Below are positions 1-7,241 of a stretch of DNA of 8,452 nt, piece after piece. The notes beneath the pieces are model-generated. The model worked only from the letters and a program-made list of their open reading frames with translations. It did no database searches and was not told where the DNA came from. The position numbers were made by a program, and so were the translations under genes. Origin of the DNA: Candidatus Moranbacteria bacterium GW2011_GWE2_36_40 (lineage in GTDB: Bacteria; Patescibacteriota; Minisyncoccia; Moranbacterales; GWC2-37-73); the NCBI GenBank assembly GCA_000991645.1, contig LBRX01000044.1:1-8452 (forward strand), given 5' to 3'. Position 1 is the stretch's first letter. Every line of letters starts with the position of its first letter.

Positions 1-586
1 TTCCTATTATTTCAAATTGTTTTTTGCCAATTGTTATTTCTTGCCCGATAACATCGGGATTAGCAGTTCCAAATAACTCCTCGGCGACAGTCGCTCCCAG
101 CACCGCCACCTTAATGTGATTATCCTCTTCTTCCTTGGAAAAAAATCTTCCACTGACCAGCTCAATATCAGCCAAGTCATATAACTTAGTCGTACTACCG
201 AGAATACCAGATTGATAGATGTTCTCCTTTGATTGAGCTTGAACCTTTCCAGTTAATTGAGGAACAGCATATGAAATATATTGGCTTTTCATTACAGCCT
301 CAACATCATCAATATTCAAACGTGAAGCAGCTCCACCCTCTGCAGGTGCAGGAGCGTTAACCAAAATTGTTGTCACGCTCATATTGGAATATTGTTTTTC
401 AATTTCAGCTTTGGCACCTGCACCCATTTCAATTACCAGCACGATTGTGGCGCTACCAATAATTATTCCAAGAGAAGTCAAAAAAGAGCGGAATTTATTT
501 TTGCTTAAATTCTTCCATGCTATTTCTATGGTTTTCAGATACACATAAGAATCTTTGCCGATGCGCTGTGAGTTAAAATATTTCAT
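1..586 (-). CDS. MacB/FtsX-type ABC transporter permease, N-terminal part (runs off window)
   Basis: Reading the minus strand from the ATG at 584-586 gives 195 open codons that continue past the window edge. The protein begins MKYFNSQRIG. Residues 17-33 have the basic 'IAWKNLSKNKFRS' character typical of the amphipathic segment before the first helix of MacB/LolC-type permeases. One transmembrane helix follows at about 35-54 (SLGIIIGSATIVLVIEMG). Then comes an extracytoplasmic MacB_PCD-like domain with the familiar 'VSGRFFSKEE' and 'VAVLGATVAEELFG' stretches near residues 150-180. In this family the permease works with a separate or fused ATPase to drive mechanotransmission, export or lipoprotein release; neither the ATPase nor the C-terminal three helices are in view. 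The gene lies 78 nt downstream of the DUF2892 gene on the same strand, so co-transcription is plausible. No Shine-Dalgarno sequence is seen before the ATG. An ATG at 598-600 is out of frame and stops after five codons. Family assignment is firm; substrate is unknown. Confidence 0.88.
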   Translation of the reverse strand, partial: MKYFNSQRIGKDSYVYLKTIEIAWKNLSKNKFRSFLTSLGIIIGSATIVLVIEMGAGAKAEIEKQYSNMSVTTILVNAPAPAEGGAASRLNIDDVEAVMKSQYISYAVPQLTGKVQAQSKENIYQSGILGSTTKLYDLADIELVSGRFFSKEEEDNHIKVAVLGATVAEELFGTANPDVIGQEITIGKKQFEIIG

Positions 587-638
587 GATTTATTTTTCAT
601 AATGCAACTCAATTACAATATAAAACATATCTTGTTTG

Positions 639-651
639 AATTGTTTTCAAT
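639..651. repeat. 13-nt motif AATTGTTTTCAAT, copy 1
   Basis: An exact copy of this AT-rich 13-mer lies at 1653-1665. This one lies in the 78-nt gap upstream of the ABC permease start, the other upstream of the DUF2892 start. It can form a weak stem (ATTG/CAAT), and on the minus strand it contains TTGAAA. The low information content means it could be chance. Confidence 0.35.
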
Positions 652-664
652 ATTATCAACTCAC

Positions 665-1555
665 TTAGCCACGAGTCAAATACACTTTCACAAAACTACT
701 TTTGAGTTCTTCAGATTTTTTTGGCATCTGTTCCGACTTGTTCTCCTTGGCAAACTGCAAGAGTTCATCAAGATTTTTGCGAATTGTTTGGATTTCAGAA
801 TCATTGGCTTCTTGTTCAACTGCCAGCAATTTAACACTGGCTTCATCATATGCAGCAATAACACCCTGAGCATCTTTTGCATTTGCCTTGTCCAAAACTT
901 TTTCCATTGAATCATGAAAATCCACCAAAGCAATGGACAGCATTGAAAAACCATTACGTTTCAAAATATCTTGCGTAATTGGACGCACTTTTTCAAATTC
1001 CAAATGCATGGCTTTTAAATCACCATTATAAACACCTTCTCTTGCTCCTGAAATAATTGCTTCAATCTTTTTTAAATCAGCATTAAATGACTCGTCTGAT
1101 CGCAAAGAATAAGGATGGTATGCTAAATATTTGTTTTCAAAAATTGCATACGAATAAACCAGCTTATCATAATTCTCCATGGACTGGCTTCTTTTTTCTT
1201 GACCAGTTTCAAAAAGTGTCTGTTTGTAATCCTTATTCATCATATTAAAATCTTCCATAAATATTTTTTTGGTAAAGAAGATGCTTCCATATGATCCAAT
1301 TGCAAATAAAACAATAGCATAAACGAAAAGAAACATGATTCTTCCGTTTGTCATTTCTTCAATTGAACAAGATGAATTTTTTCCAATAATTGCATATAGA
1401 GGACAAAAGCCGACAATAGCAAACATCCCAACAAAAAAAGCTGCGACAAAAAGAACGATTTGCAAGATTCCACCCACCCAAAAAAATGCTCCTAAAAACA
1501 GCAGGACTGAAATTGTTGTCTGCGCTGCCCTTTCAATTATTCCTTCATTTTTCAT
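665..1555 (-). CDS. DUF2892 (YgaP-like) membrane protein with helical C-terminal domain
   Basis: With the start at 1553-1555 the protein has 296 residues. Residues 1-63 match the DUF2892 pattern: a short polar start (MKNEGIIERA), two closely packed hydrophobic helices at about 15-29 and 33-48, then the signature GFCPLY at 49-54 and a second Cys at 63 (C51-x11-C63). A third membrane helix lies at about 73-94. The remaining ~200 residues are charged, mostly helical, and contain 'FEKVRPITQDILKRNGF' followed by more helices and a lysine-rich tail. DUF2892 domains are often found with rhodanese or metal/sulfur-handling proteins; the biochemical role is unclear. I chose this start because AGGG lies 9 nt upstream and the family normally begins here. 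An in-frame ATG at 1586-1588 would add 11 polar residues and has no ribosome binding site. The gene is divergent from the adaptor/RND operon and precedes the ABC permease. Its two cysteines are the only ones in the window apart from one in the odd tail of the last gene. Confidence 0.85.
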   Translation of the reverse strand: MKNEGIIERAAQTTISVLLFLGAFFWVGGILQIVLFVAAFFVGMFAIVGFCPLYAIIGKNSSCSIEEMTNGRIMFLFVYAIVLFAIGSYGSIFFTKKIFMEDFNMMNKDYKQTLFETGQEKRSQSMENYDKLVYSYAIFENKYLAYHPYSLRSDESFNADLKKIEAIISGAREGVYNGDLKAMHLEFEKVRPITQDILKRNGFSMLSIALVDFHDSMEKVLDKANAKDAQGVIAAYDEASVKLLAVEQEANDSEIQTIRKNLDELLQFAKENKSEQMPKKSEELKSSFVKVYLTRG

Positions 1556-1642
1556 TTGTTTTTGCCCTGTTAAATTATGACGATACATAATATTTAACTG
1601 GAGTAATTTTAAAAAATATTAATTAATTATCAAATATAACGA

Positions 1643-1671
1643 ATTTAAATTTAATTGTTTTCAATTTAAAT
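1643..1671. repeat. AT-rich inverted repeat upstream of the DUF2892 gene
   Basis: Perfect 9-bp arms ATTTAAATT (1643-1651) and AATTTAAAT (1663-1671) flank an 11-nt centre that holds the second AATTGTTTTCAAT copy (1653-1665). The arms are pure A/T, so the hairpin would be weak. A binding site for the minus-strand gene is possible but unproven. The rest of the divergent gap from 1589 to 1689 is A/T-rich and shows no convincing minus-strand promoter to my eye. Confidence 0.35.
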
Positions 1672-1689
1672 GAAACTCTTTGCTCCTAC

Positions 1690-1718
1690 TTGACAATATA
1701 TACCCCATGGGGTATTAT
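1690..1718 (+). promoter_or_regulatory. Sigma-70 promoter of the adaptor/RND operon
   Basis: A perfect -35 box TTGACA (1690-1695) is followed after exactly 17 bp by TATTAT (1713-1718), one mismatch from the TATAAT consensus. Transcription would begin near 1725, leaving a leader of about 50 nt before the ATG at 1777. No Shine-Dalgarno sequence is visible in that leader. This is the strongest promoter in the window, and the palindromic operator sits inside it, which implies repression when the operator is bound. Confidence 0.85.
1700..1715. promoter_or_regulatory. Perfect 16-bp palindrome, CsoR/RcnR/CstR-type operator
   Basis: ATACCCCATGGGGTAT equals its own reverse complement over all 16 bases. 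An A/T edge, a C-run, a short centre, a G-run and an A/T edge is the form known for operators of the CsoR/RcnR/FrmR/CstR repressor family, which sense Cu(I), Ni/Co, formaldehyde or persulfides. It fills most of the -35/-10 spacer and overlaps the first three bases of the -10 box, so a bound repressor should block RNA polymerase. No gene for such a repressor lies in the window; it would have to act from elsewhere. The operator call is by pattern; the inducer cannot be read from the site. Confidence 0.72.
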
Positions 1719-1776
1719 GTCAAATACATGGGTTTTAAATTTTTTGTTCACAATTAACAAATAACTTATTAAAAAA

Positions 1777-2898
1777 ATGCAAACACAGAAAACTCCGACA
1801 AAACAGCACTTCATGATCATGAGTGTAATTATTATGATCACACTGACAATCTTTTTATGGCCAAAAATGCGTAGCAATGCCAATAAAAATACTCCAACGG
1901 CTCAAGCAGTAAAAACAATCCAAGCAAAGGAAGCTGACAAAAATTTTCCTCTGGAAATTTCCGGTTTTGTTCGAGGTGAAAATAGAGCTGATATTGCCCC
2001 AATGACAAGTGGAAGAATTTTACGTATTTTTAAAAACGAGGGAGACTCAGTTAAAAAAGGTGAGGTGCTTGCAACTATCGAAACCATTCAGTCAGATGCT
2101 CAAGTTTCAGCAGCTCAGACAAGCGTAGATGCATTACAAAAAACATTAATCGATAGTAAGAAATATTATAATCAACTCGTTGATCAAACCAAGGATAACT
2201 CAGGTTCGAGTGATGAAGAAATAAAAAGTGCCAAACGTGCTCGCGATTTGCAAATTCAAGCAGCAAAAAATCAATTGATTTCAGCGCAAGGAGCGCTAGA
2301 CATTGCTAGGGCTAGCAAAGATAACTCAATTATAACAGCTCCATTTTCAGGAACAATCATCTCTATTAATGGACGCGAAGGCGGCTTTGCAAATTTTTCA
2401 ATGCCAATAATGAGTATCAGCACTAAAAATAGCAAGGAGATTGAAACTTATGTTTCAGCAACCAATGCACGCAATATCGCAGTTGGAACAATTGCAACAA
2501 TGTATGCACCCAGCGGACAACCAATTTCCGGCTCAGTAACAACTGTTTCAACAGGCAGCGACAGCCAAAGTTTGAAAACACTAATACGCATACACTTGGA
2601 TGATTCATCTGACACAATCTATTTGGGAGATTTTTTGCGCGGAGAAATTCTGATTCCAAACTTACAACAAAAAGCCGTTTCTGTTCCAAGAAATGCTGTC
2701 ATTTCTCGCGGAGGAGATCAAATTGTTTTTGTTGTGGATGAAAATAATATTGCCACAGAAAAATCAATCGAAACAAGTTCTGAACATAATGGCATGATTA
2801 ATATAATCAACGGAATAGCTGTTGATGAAAAAATAGTAATCGAAGGACAACAATATTTAATAAACGGCTCAACCACGAAATCATATGAATCAAACTAA
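1777..2898 (+). CDS. RND-type periplasmic adaptor (membrane fusion protein, HlyD/AcrA family)
   Basis: The protein has 373 residues. A short cytoplasmic N-terminus is followed by one membrane helix at about 12-28, with no lipobox cysteine, so it is anchored by an uncleaved helix rather than a lipid. The first lipoyl half is at about 60-103 (ISGFVRGENRADIAP through NEGDSVKKGEVLATIE). A coiled-coil hairpin follows at about 107-183, and the second lipoyl half at 186-212 begins with the hallmark ITAPFSGTI. A beta-barrel and a membrane-proximal domain (AVSVPRNAVI near 305-315) complete the usual adaptor order. Such proteins link an inner-membrane pump to an exit duct or present substrate to the pump. 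Its end overlaps the RND gene by 14 nt, so the two are almost certainly translated together as pump partners. Expression should be under the operator-controlled promoter just upstream. The protein contains no cysteine. The start is the first in-frame ATG, with no visible ribosome binding site. Confidence 0.93.
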   Translation: MQTQKTPTKQHFMIMSVIIMITLTIFLWPKMRSNANKNTPTAQAVKTIQAKEADKNFPLEISGFVRGENRADIAPMTSGRILRIFKNEGDSVKKGEVLATIETIQSDAQVSAAQTSVDALQKTLIDSKKYYNQLVDQTKDNSGSSDEEIKSAKRARDLQIQAAKNQLISAQGALDIARASKDNSIITAPFSGTIISINGREGGFANFSMPIMSISTKNSKEIETYVSATNARNIAVGTIATMYAPSGQPISGSVTTVSTGSDSQSLKTLIRIHLDDSSDTIYLGDFLRGEILIPNLQQKAVSVPRNAVISRGGDQIVFVVDENNIATEKSIETSSEHNGMINIINGIAVDEKIVIEGQQYLINGSTTKSYESN

Positions 2899-5800
2899 TA
2901 CTCCGAGTGAACAACCTCAAAAAAAACTGGGGATTGCAGGAATCATGGCAAAACTTTTCGTGAAAAATCGCGAATTAAACATCTTAGCCATAATATTCAT
3001 TGTGATTTGGGGAGTTGGAAGTTTCATTTTGATGCCAAAAGCCTATAACCCAGACATTGTTGCACCTGCTTTTACCATCACAACAAATTTTGCAGGGGCC
3101 ACCGCTCAACAAGTTCAAGAGCTTGTCACTCGTCCCATGGAAGACGCCATAAGTGAACTTCCAAATGTTGATCAATTGACTTCCCATTCATTTGATGGTG
3201 GGAAAAGTGTTGTCATGGTTCAATTTAAAGTTGGAACACCAGCTGAAAATGCGAAGATATCGCTCTCCCAAAAACTTAATGACAACATGTTTCAAAAACC
3301 AATTGGAGCAAACGAACCAGAAATGACAACTCTTGATCCTGATGATGTTCCTGTAATTTCAATAGCACTAACATCCAAAAATCTTTCGCCTCAAGCTTTG
3401 CGAAATTTGGCTTTTGACCTGGCTGACGAATTAAAATTGGCAGAAGGAACTTCAAAGATATCCGTTATTGGTGGTCTTGCCAATAATTTGCAAATACAAT
3501 TGGATGCCGAAAAATTATCACAATATAATTTAGCTGTTTCAGATGTGATTGGCATGCTAAATGCATCAAATGGCATATACACAACAGAGCCATTAAAAAA
3601 CAATTCCGATATTGAAACATTGAGAATAAGTGGAAGCATAACATCTCCTGATGATGCTGAACGCATTGTTTTGATTTCAAATCCAGACAAACCGCTCATG
3701 CTCGGAGATGTTGCAACAATAATTCACGGTCCGGGAGAAATAACCAGCAATGTTCATGTTGCGGAAAAAAACTCGACTCCAAAAAATGCAGCCTACGTCA
3801 CAATTGCAAAAATAAAAGGTGCCAACATTAGCAATGTAACAAACGCAGTAAAAGAAAAACTTGCTAGTGCCGAAAAACAAAGTAAGTTCTCATCGGTTGA
3901 TTTTTCAGTTTTAAGAGATGATGGAGAAACTGCACATGATGAAATATCCACCCTTACAAAACATCTTATTCTGTCGATTGTTATAGTAGTGATCATCCTG
4001 ATGGCTTTTTTAGGAATAAGAAATTCGCTAATTGTGGCAATTTCAATTCCTCTTACACTGCTTACTTCTTTTGGAATCGGACTGCTTGCCAACCAAACAG
4101 TAAACCGCATCACTCTTTTTGCACTTATTTTAGCATTGGGACTCTTGGTTGATGATGCGATTGTTATTATTGAAAATGTACATAGAACAATTAAAAACAA
4201 TCCTGGGAAAAACAAAGCTGAACTCATAATTCAAGCTGTCGATGAAGTTGGTGCAGGAGTGTTCATGTCAACGATAACAATTTTGCTTGCATTTATACCG
4301 ATGGCATTTGTCACGGGCATGATGGGTCCATACATGAGCCCTATCCCATTTTTTGTGTCAGTGACTCTTCTTGTGTCATTATTCTTCGCTTTTACGATAA
4401 ACCCTGCATTAACTGGAATATTTTCTTCACATAAAGCAGAAGAAAAAGAAAATGTTTTTGTAAAATCAATTCATAAAATTGAAAACAACTACGCAAAGTT
4501 GATTGGAAATCTTGCCCAAAATAAACGAAAGAAAAATATAGTGTTAGCTTCTGCGACAATTTTGCTTTTTCTCTCTTTGCTTTTACCCCTATTTAAGATT
4601 GTTCAATTTAGAATGCTACCAAAAGCAAACAAGGAGCAATTTTATATTTATCTTGACATGCCAAATGGCACGACCTATGAAAAAACCAATGAAGTTTCTT
4701 CGAAGTTAGAACAAGCATCATTAAATTCCAAAGAGATTGTTAGTGTTGAAAGCTTTGTTGCCACTGCTCCTATTTCTGATTTTAATGGTCTTTTCAAAGG
4801 AAGTTTCATGCGATCACAAGAAAATCAATCAACGTTAAAAATAAATCTTACGTCACATGTTCTACGAAAAGAAACTTCAGAGCAAATTGCTTTGCGACTA
4901 CGCGACACATTGAACAAGGAAGTTCTTGCGAAAGAAGGCGGAGCAAAAATAACTGTTGTTGAAGATCCACCAGGACCACCAGTACGAAGCACTTTTTTTC
5001 TTAAAATTCAAGGAAATGATCAACAACTGTTAAACTCTACTGCTAAAGACTTGCAAAAAATAGCTTCTGAAATAACGGGCATTGTCGACCTCAAAACATC
5101 TGCATCACAACGCTCCCTTGAAAAGCAATATCGGGTTGATATTGAAAAAGCTGGGCGTGTTGGAGTTTTACCAGCAACAGTTATCGAAACTCTTCATGCT
5201 GCTTTATCTGGCATAAATGTTGCACGCTATGAGAAGATTTTGACCAATAGAGACCGTCAAGCTGAACAACAATTTGTAATTTTGCGCATGCAAGCGCAAG
5301 ACAGAACTGATATTAATGATCTTGCCAACATAACTGTGCGAAGCACAACTGGAAAAACTATTCCGGTATCAGAATTATTAATTGAGCAACCATTAGCACA
5401 AGTTAGTGAAATTGCAACAGACTCAAGACAACAAGTTGTATATGTTAGCGGAGAAATGGGAGCCAGAAGTGTTATGTATGCAGTGTTTGATCTTTTTCCA
5501 AAACTTTTCGAATATCATCTCAATGATGGAAGTGGAAAGATAATTTCCTGGTCCCCTCTTGGAGTGACATATGAAAATGCAACCGGTCAAACTGTCAAAG
5601 TTCTCATTGATGGAGAATGGAAATTAACCTTGGAAATTTTTCGCGATCTTGGAACAGCCATGGCCGTTGCATTATTACTAATATATTTCGTACTTGTTAT
5701 TCAAATTCGTTCAATTGTTGTTCCACTTTTAATTATGGCAACCATACCACTTGCACTCATTGGTGTGCTTGTTGGATTTGCCATACTTGGTGCAATAAAA

Positions 5801-6139
5801 GGAACTTATTTTAATGCAACATCCATGATTGGAGTTATTGCGTTGGCTGGTATTGTTGTAAAAAATGCTATCATATATCTCGCCTATCTGGATGAGCTCA
5901 AGGAGCGAAAAATGCCCCTCATAGAAGCATTGATGGAAGCAGGACGCGTAAGACTGCTCCCAATCCTTTTAACATCTCTTACGGCGATTTCGGGTTCTCT
6001 AACAATTATCGCTGATCCGGTTTGGGAAGGATTAGCTTGGGCAATCATATTTGGTCTTTCAGTCTCAACAATTCTAACGCTTGTGATTTTTCCGTTGCTC
6101 TATCAAACATTTGAGAGCAAGAAGTGGGACAAAAAATAA
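2885..6139 (+). CDS. RND efflux transporter permease (AcrB/HAE-like)
   Basis: At 1084 residues it is about the normal RND length (AcrB 1049). TM1 lies at about 33-50. The first porter region runs to about 357 and TM2-TM6 span about 360-515. TM7 is near 553-577, the second porter region runs to about 918, and TM8-TM12 fill the C-terminus. The proton-relay residues of AcrB are all recognisable: D423-D424 in LVDDAIVIIENVHR (AcrB D407/D408), K993 in GIVVKNAII (AcrB K940), and R1023 with T1030 in VRLLPILLTS (AcrB R971/T978). The DD form of TM4 is that of drug/amphiphile pumps, not the heavy-metal (CusA-type) class, which matters because the promoter carries a CsoR-like site. The gene starts within the end of the adaptor gene and ends just before a terminator, closing the operon. 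No outer-membrane TolC-like gene is present here. The protein contains no cysteine. Substrate is unknown. Confidence 0.95.
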   Translation: MNQTNTPSEQPQKKLGIAGIMAKLFVKNRELNILAIIFIVIWGVGSFILMPKAYNPDIVAPAFTITTNFAGATAQQVQELVTRPMEDAISELPNVDQLTSHSFDGGKSVVMVQFKVGTPAENAKISLSQKLNDNMFQKPIGANEPEMTTLDPDDVPVISIALTSKNLSPQALRNLAFDLADELKLAEGTSKISVIGGLANNLQIQLDAEKLSQYNLAVSDVIGMLNASNGIYTTEPLKNNSDIETLRISGSITSPDDAERIVLISNPDKPLMLGDVATIIHGPGEITSNVHVAEKNSTPKNAAYVTIAKIKGANISNVTNAVKEKLASAEKQSKFSSVDFSVLRDDGETAHDEISTLTKHLILSIVIVVIILMAFLGIRNSLIVAISIPLTLLTSFGIGLLANQTVNRITLFALILALGLLVDDAIVIIENVHRTIKNNPGKNKAELIIQAVDEVGAGVFMSTITILLAFIPMAFVTGMMGPYMSPIPFFVSVTLLVSLFFAFTINPALTGIFSSHKAEEKENVFVKSIHKIENNYAKLIGNLAQNKRKKNIVLASATILLFLSLLLPLFKIVQFRMLPKANKEQFYIYLDMPNGTTYEKTNEVSSKLEQASLNSKEIVSVESFVATAPISDFNGLFKGSFMRSQENQSTLKINLTSHVLRKETSEQIALRLRDTLNKEVLAKEGGAKITVVEDPPGPPVRSTFFLKIQGNDQQLLNSTAKDLQKIASEITGIVDLKTSASQRSLEKQYRVDIEKAGRVGVLPATVIETLHAALSGINVARYEKILTNRDRQAEQQFVILRMQAQDRTDINDLANITVRSTTGKTIPVSELLIEQPLAQVSEIATDSRQQVVYVSGEMGARSVMYAVFDLFPKLFEYHLNDGSGKIISWSPLGVTYENATGQTVKVLIDGEWKLTLEIFRDLGTAMAVALLLIYFVLVIQIRSIVVPLLIMATIPLALIGVLVGFAILGAIKGTYFNATSMIGVIALAGIVVKNAIIYLAYLDELKERKMPLIEALMEAGRVRLLPILLTSLTAISGSLTIIADPVWEGLAWAIIFGLSVSTILTLVIFPLLYQTFESKKWDKK

Positions 6140-6153
6140 TAATAATTTTTGCA

Positions 6154-6190
6154 AATAAAAGCGCTTTCATTGGCGCTTTTGTTATTTTTT
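6154..6190 (+). terminator. Rho-independent terminator of the adaptor/RND operon
   Basis: Arms AAAAGCGC (6157-6164) and GCGCTTTT (6173-6180) enclose an 8-nt loop; weaker pairs extend the stem to 6154 and 6183. The run TTTTGTTATTTTTT follows. It lies 15 nt after the RND stop codon, and the A-run on its left arm might allow some termination in the other direction too. Confidence 0.82.
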
Positions 6191-6194
6191 GTGA

Positions 6195-6205
6195 TAAACT
6201 AGTAT
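6195..6205 (+). promoter_or_regulatory. Possible -10 element for a leaderless cardiolipin synthase-like transcript
   Basis: TAAACT (6195-6200), preceded by TG at 6192-6193 in an extended -10 arrangement, would place the transcription start at about the A of the ATG at 6207. The overlapping TAGTAT (6200-6205) is an alternative. No good -35 box is spaced correctly, and the terminator occupies that space. The lack of any Shine-Dalgarno sequence before 6207 fits a leaderless message, but this is inference. Confidence 0.35.
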
Positions 6206-6206
6206 T

Positions 6207-7241
6207 ATGCAGTATAAACTCTATACAACATCCATAAAAGCATGGGATGCCATGATTGAAGCCATTGATGGAGCAAAGAAATCCATCTTTTTAGAGATGT
6301 ATATTTTTCTTGATGACACAGAAGAAAGCCATGATTTCATAGGAAAGCTCATAGTAAAATCGCGCGAAGGAGTGGAGGTGATTATTGTGACTGATGCATA
6401 TGGAAGCAAATTAATCAAAAAAGAAACTTTGGAAAAATTGAAAGATGCTGGCATTGAAATTCTTTTTTTCAGTCATTGGCTCAGACACATCCATCGCAAA
6501 GTTTTGATTATTGATGAAAAATCAGCTTTTTTGGGAGGTGTTAATATTGGCAAAAAATTCTCAAAATGGAAAGATTTGCAAATGAAAATAAGCGGGCGCA
6601 TCGCAAAAAGGCTCCTGAAATCATTTGCTTATACCTACGAAATGGCTGGAGGCAAAAAAGAAAAACTGCTCAATCTAAGAAAAATGAAATTTTCTTACAA
6701 GCTAAAATTTTGGCTCGTGGAACATTGGCCAAGCAGAAATATTTTTACTCTCCAAAATCACTACACAGAAAAAATACTTGGAGCAAAAGAAAAAATACAA
6801 ATTATCAGCCCATATTTCACTCCCCCGCGCTGGATGCTTTCATTGCTTGATGATGCCATCCGCAGAAAAGTGACGGTTGAGATATATGTGCCAAAAGAAG
6901 TTGACATCCCAATCATGAATAGAGTCAATCTTCACTACATAGACAAAATACATTCCATTGGAGCAAAAGTTTTCCTTTCAAAAGAAATGAACCATGCCAA
7001 AATTTTTTTGATTGATGGCAAAGAAGGAATGATAGGGTCTCAAAATGTTGATTTAGCATCTTTCCGCTATAATTCAGAAGTTGGACTTTTTTTTACTGAC
7101 AAAAAACTTTTGAAAGAAATCTCGCTTATTTTGGAAGATTGGGTCAAGGAATCAGATGAATACACAACTCATAATTACAAAATGCGAACTGTTGATTATA
7201 TAATTCTTGCGCTCAGCAAAATCCTATACCCAGTCTTGTAA
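6207..7241 (+). CDS. Phospholipase D-family protein, cardiolipin synthase-like
   Basis: The 344-residue protein has two complete HKD motifs. The first is H96-x-K98-x4-D103 followed by GGVNIG; the second is H263-x-K265-x4-D270-G followed by GSQNVD. This pair forms the active site of PLD enzymes through a phosphohistidine intermediate. The stretches SIFLEMYIFLDD near residue 25 and IQIISPYFTPP near 195 are typical of bacterial cardiolipin synthases, which join two phosphatidylglycerol molecules, or PG with another lipid, at the membrane. It is shorter than E. coli ClsA (486 aa) and lacks ClsA's two N-terminal membrane helices: the PLD fold begins almost at residue 1. Membrane contact must therefore come from surface or C-terminal hydrophobic segments such as YIILALSKILYPVL. 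It has its own transcription unit between a terminator and a repeat-filled gap. A PLD-type nuclease or phosphodiesterase is a less likely alternative. It contains no cysteine. Confidence 0.88.
   Translation: MQYKLYTTSIKAWDAMIEAIDGAKKSIFLEMYIFLDDTEESHDFIGKLIVKSREGVEVIIVTDAYGSKLIKKETLEKLKDAGIEILFFSHWLRHIHRKVLIIDEKSAFLGGVNIGKKFSKWKDLQMKISGRIAKRLLKSFAYTYEMAGGKKEKLLNLRKMKFSYKLKFWLVEHWPSRNIFTLQNHYTEKILGAKEKIQIISPYFTPPRWMLSLLDDAIRRKVTVEIYVPKEVDIPIMNRVNLHYIDKIHSIGAKVFLSKEMNHAKIFLIDGKEGMIGSQNVDLASFRYNSEVGLFFTDKKLLKEISLILEDWVKESDEYTTHNYKMRTVDYIILALSKILYPVL

Noticed and set aside
602..910. Forward open frame of 102 codons
   Set aside because: It lies mostly antisense to the DUF2892 gene, encodes a low-complexity Phe/Leu-rich sequence without recognisable features, and has no promoter or ribosome binding site.
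1556..1588. Upstream ATG at 1586-1588 as start of the DUF2892 gene
   Set aside because: It has no ribosome binding site and adds 11 polar residues not expected in the family; the ATG at 1553-1555 has AGGG at a good distance. A leaderless start at 1588 cannot be fully excluded.
1686..1883. Minus-strand open frame of 65 codons covering the promoter and the start of the adaptor gene
   Set aside because: It is the antisense of the adaptor's membrane helix plus the operator/promoter region; its hydrophobic character is a by-product of that, and it has no supporting signal.
3793..4227. Minus-strand open frame of 144 codons inside the RND gene
   Set aside because: It is antisense to the conserved TM2-TM4 region of the pump, whose motifs clearly define the real frame.
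2885..6139. Heavy-metal (CusA-type) RND identity suggested by the CsoR-like operator
   Set aside because: The TM4 motif LVDDAIVIIENVHR carries the adjacent Asp pair of the HAE/drug class, not the pattern of metal pumps.
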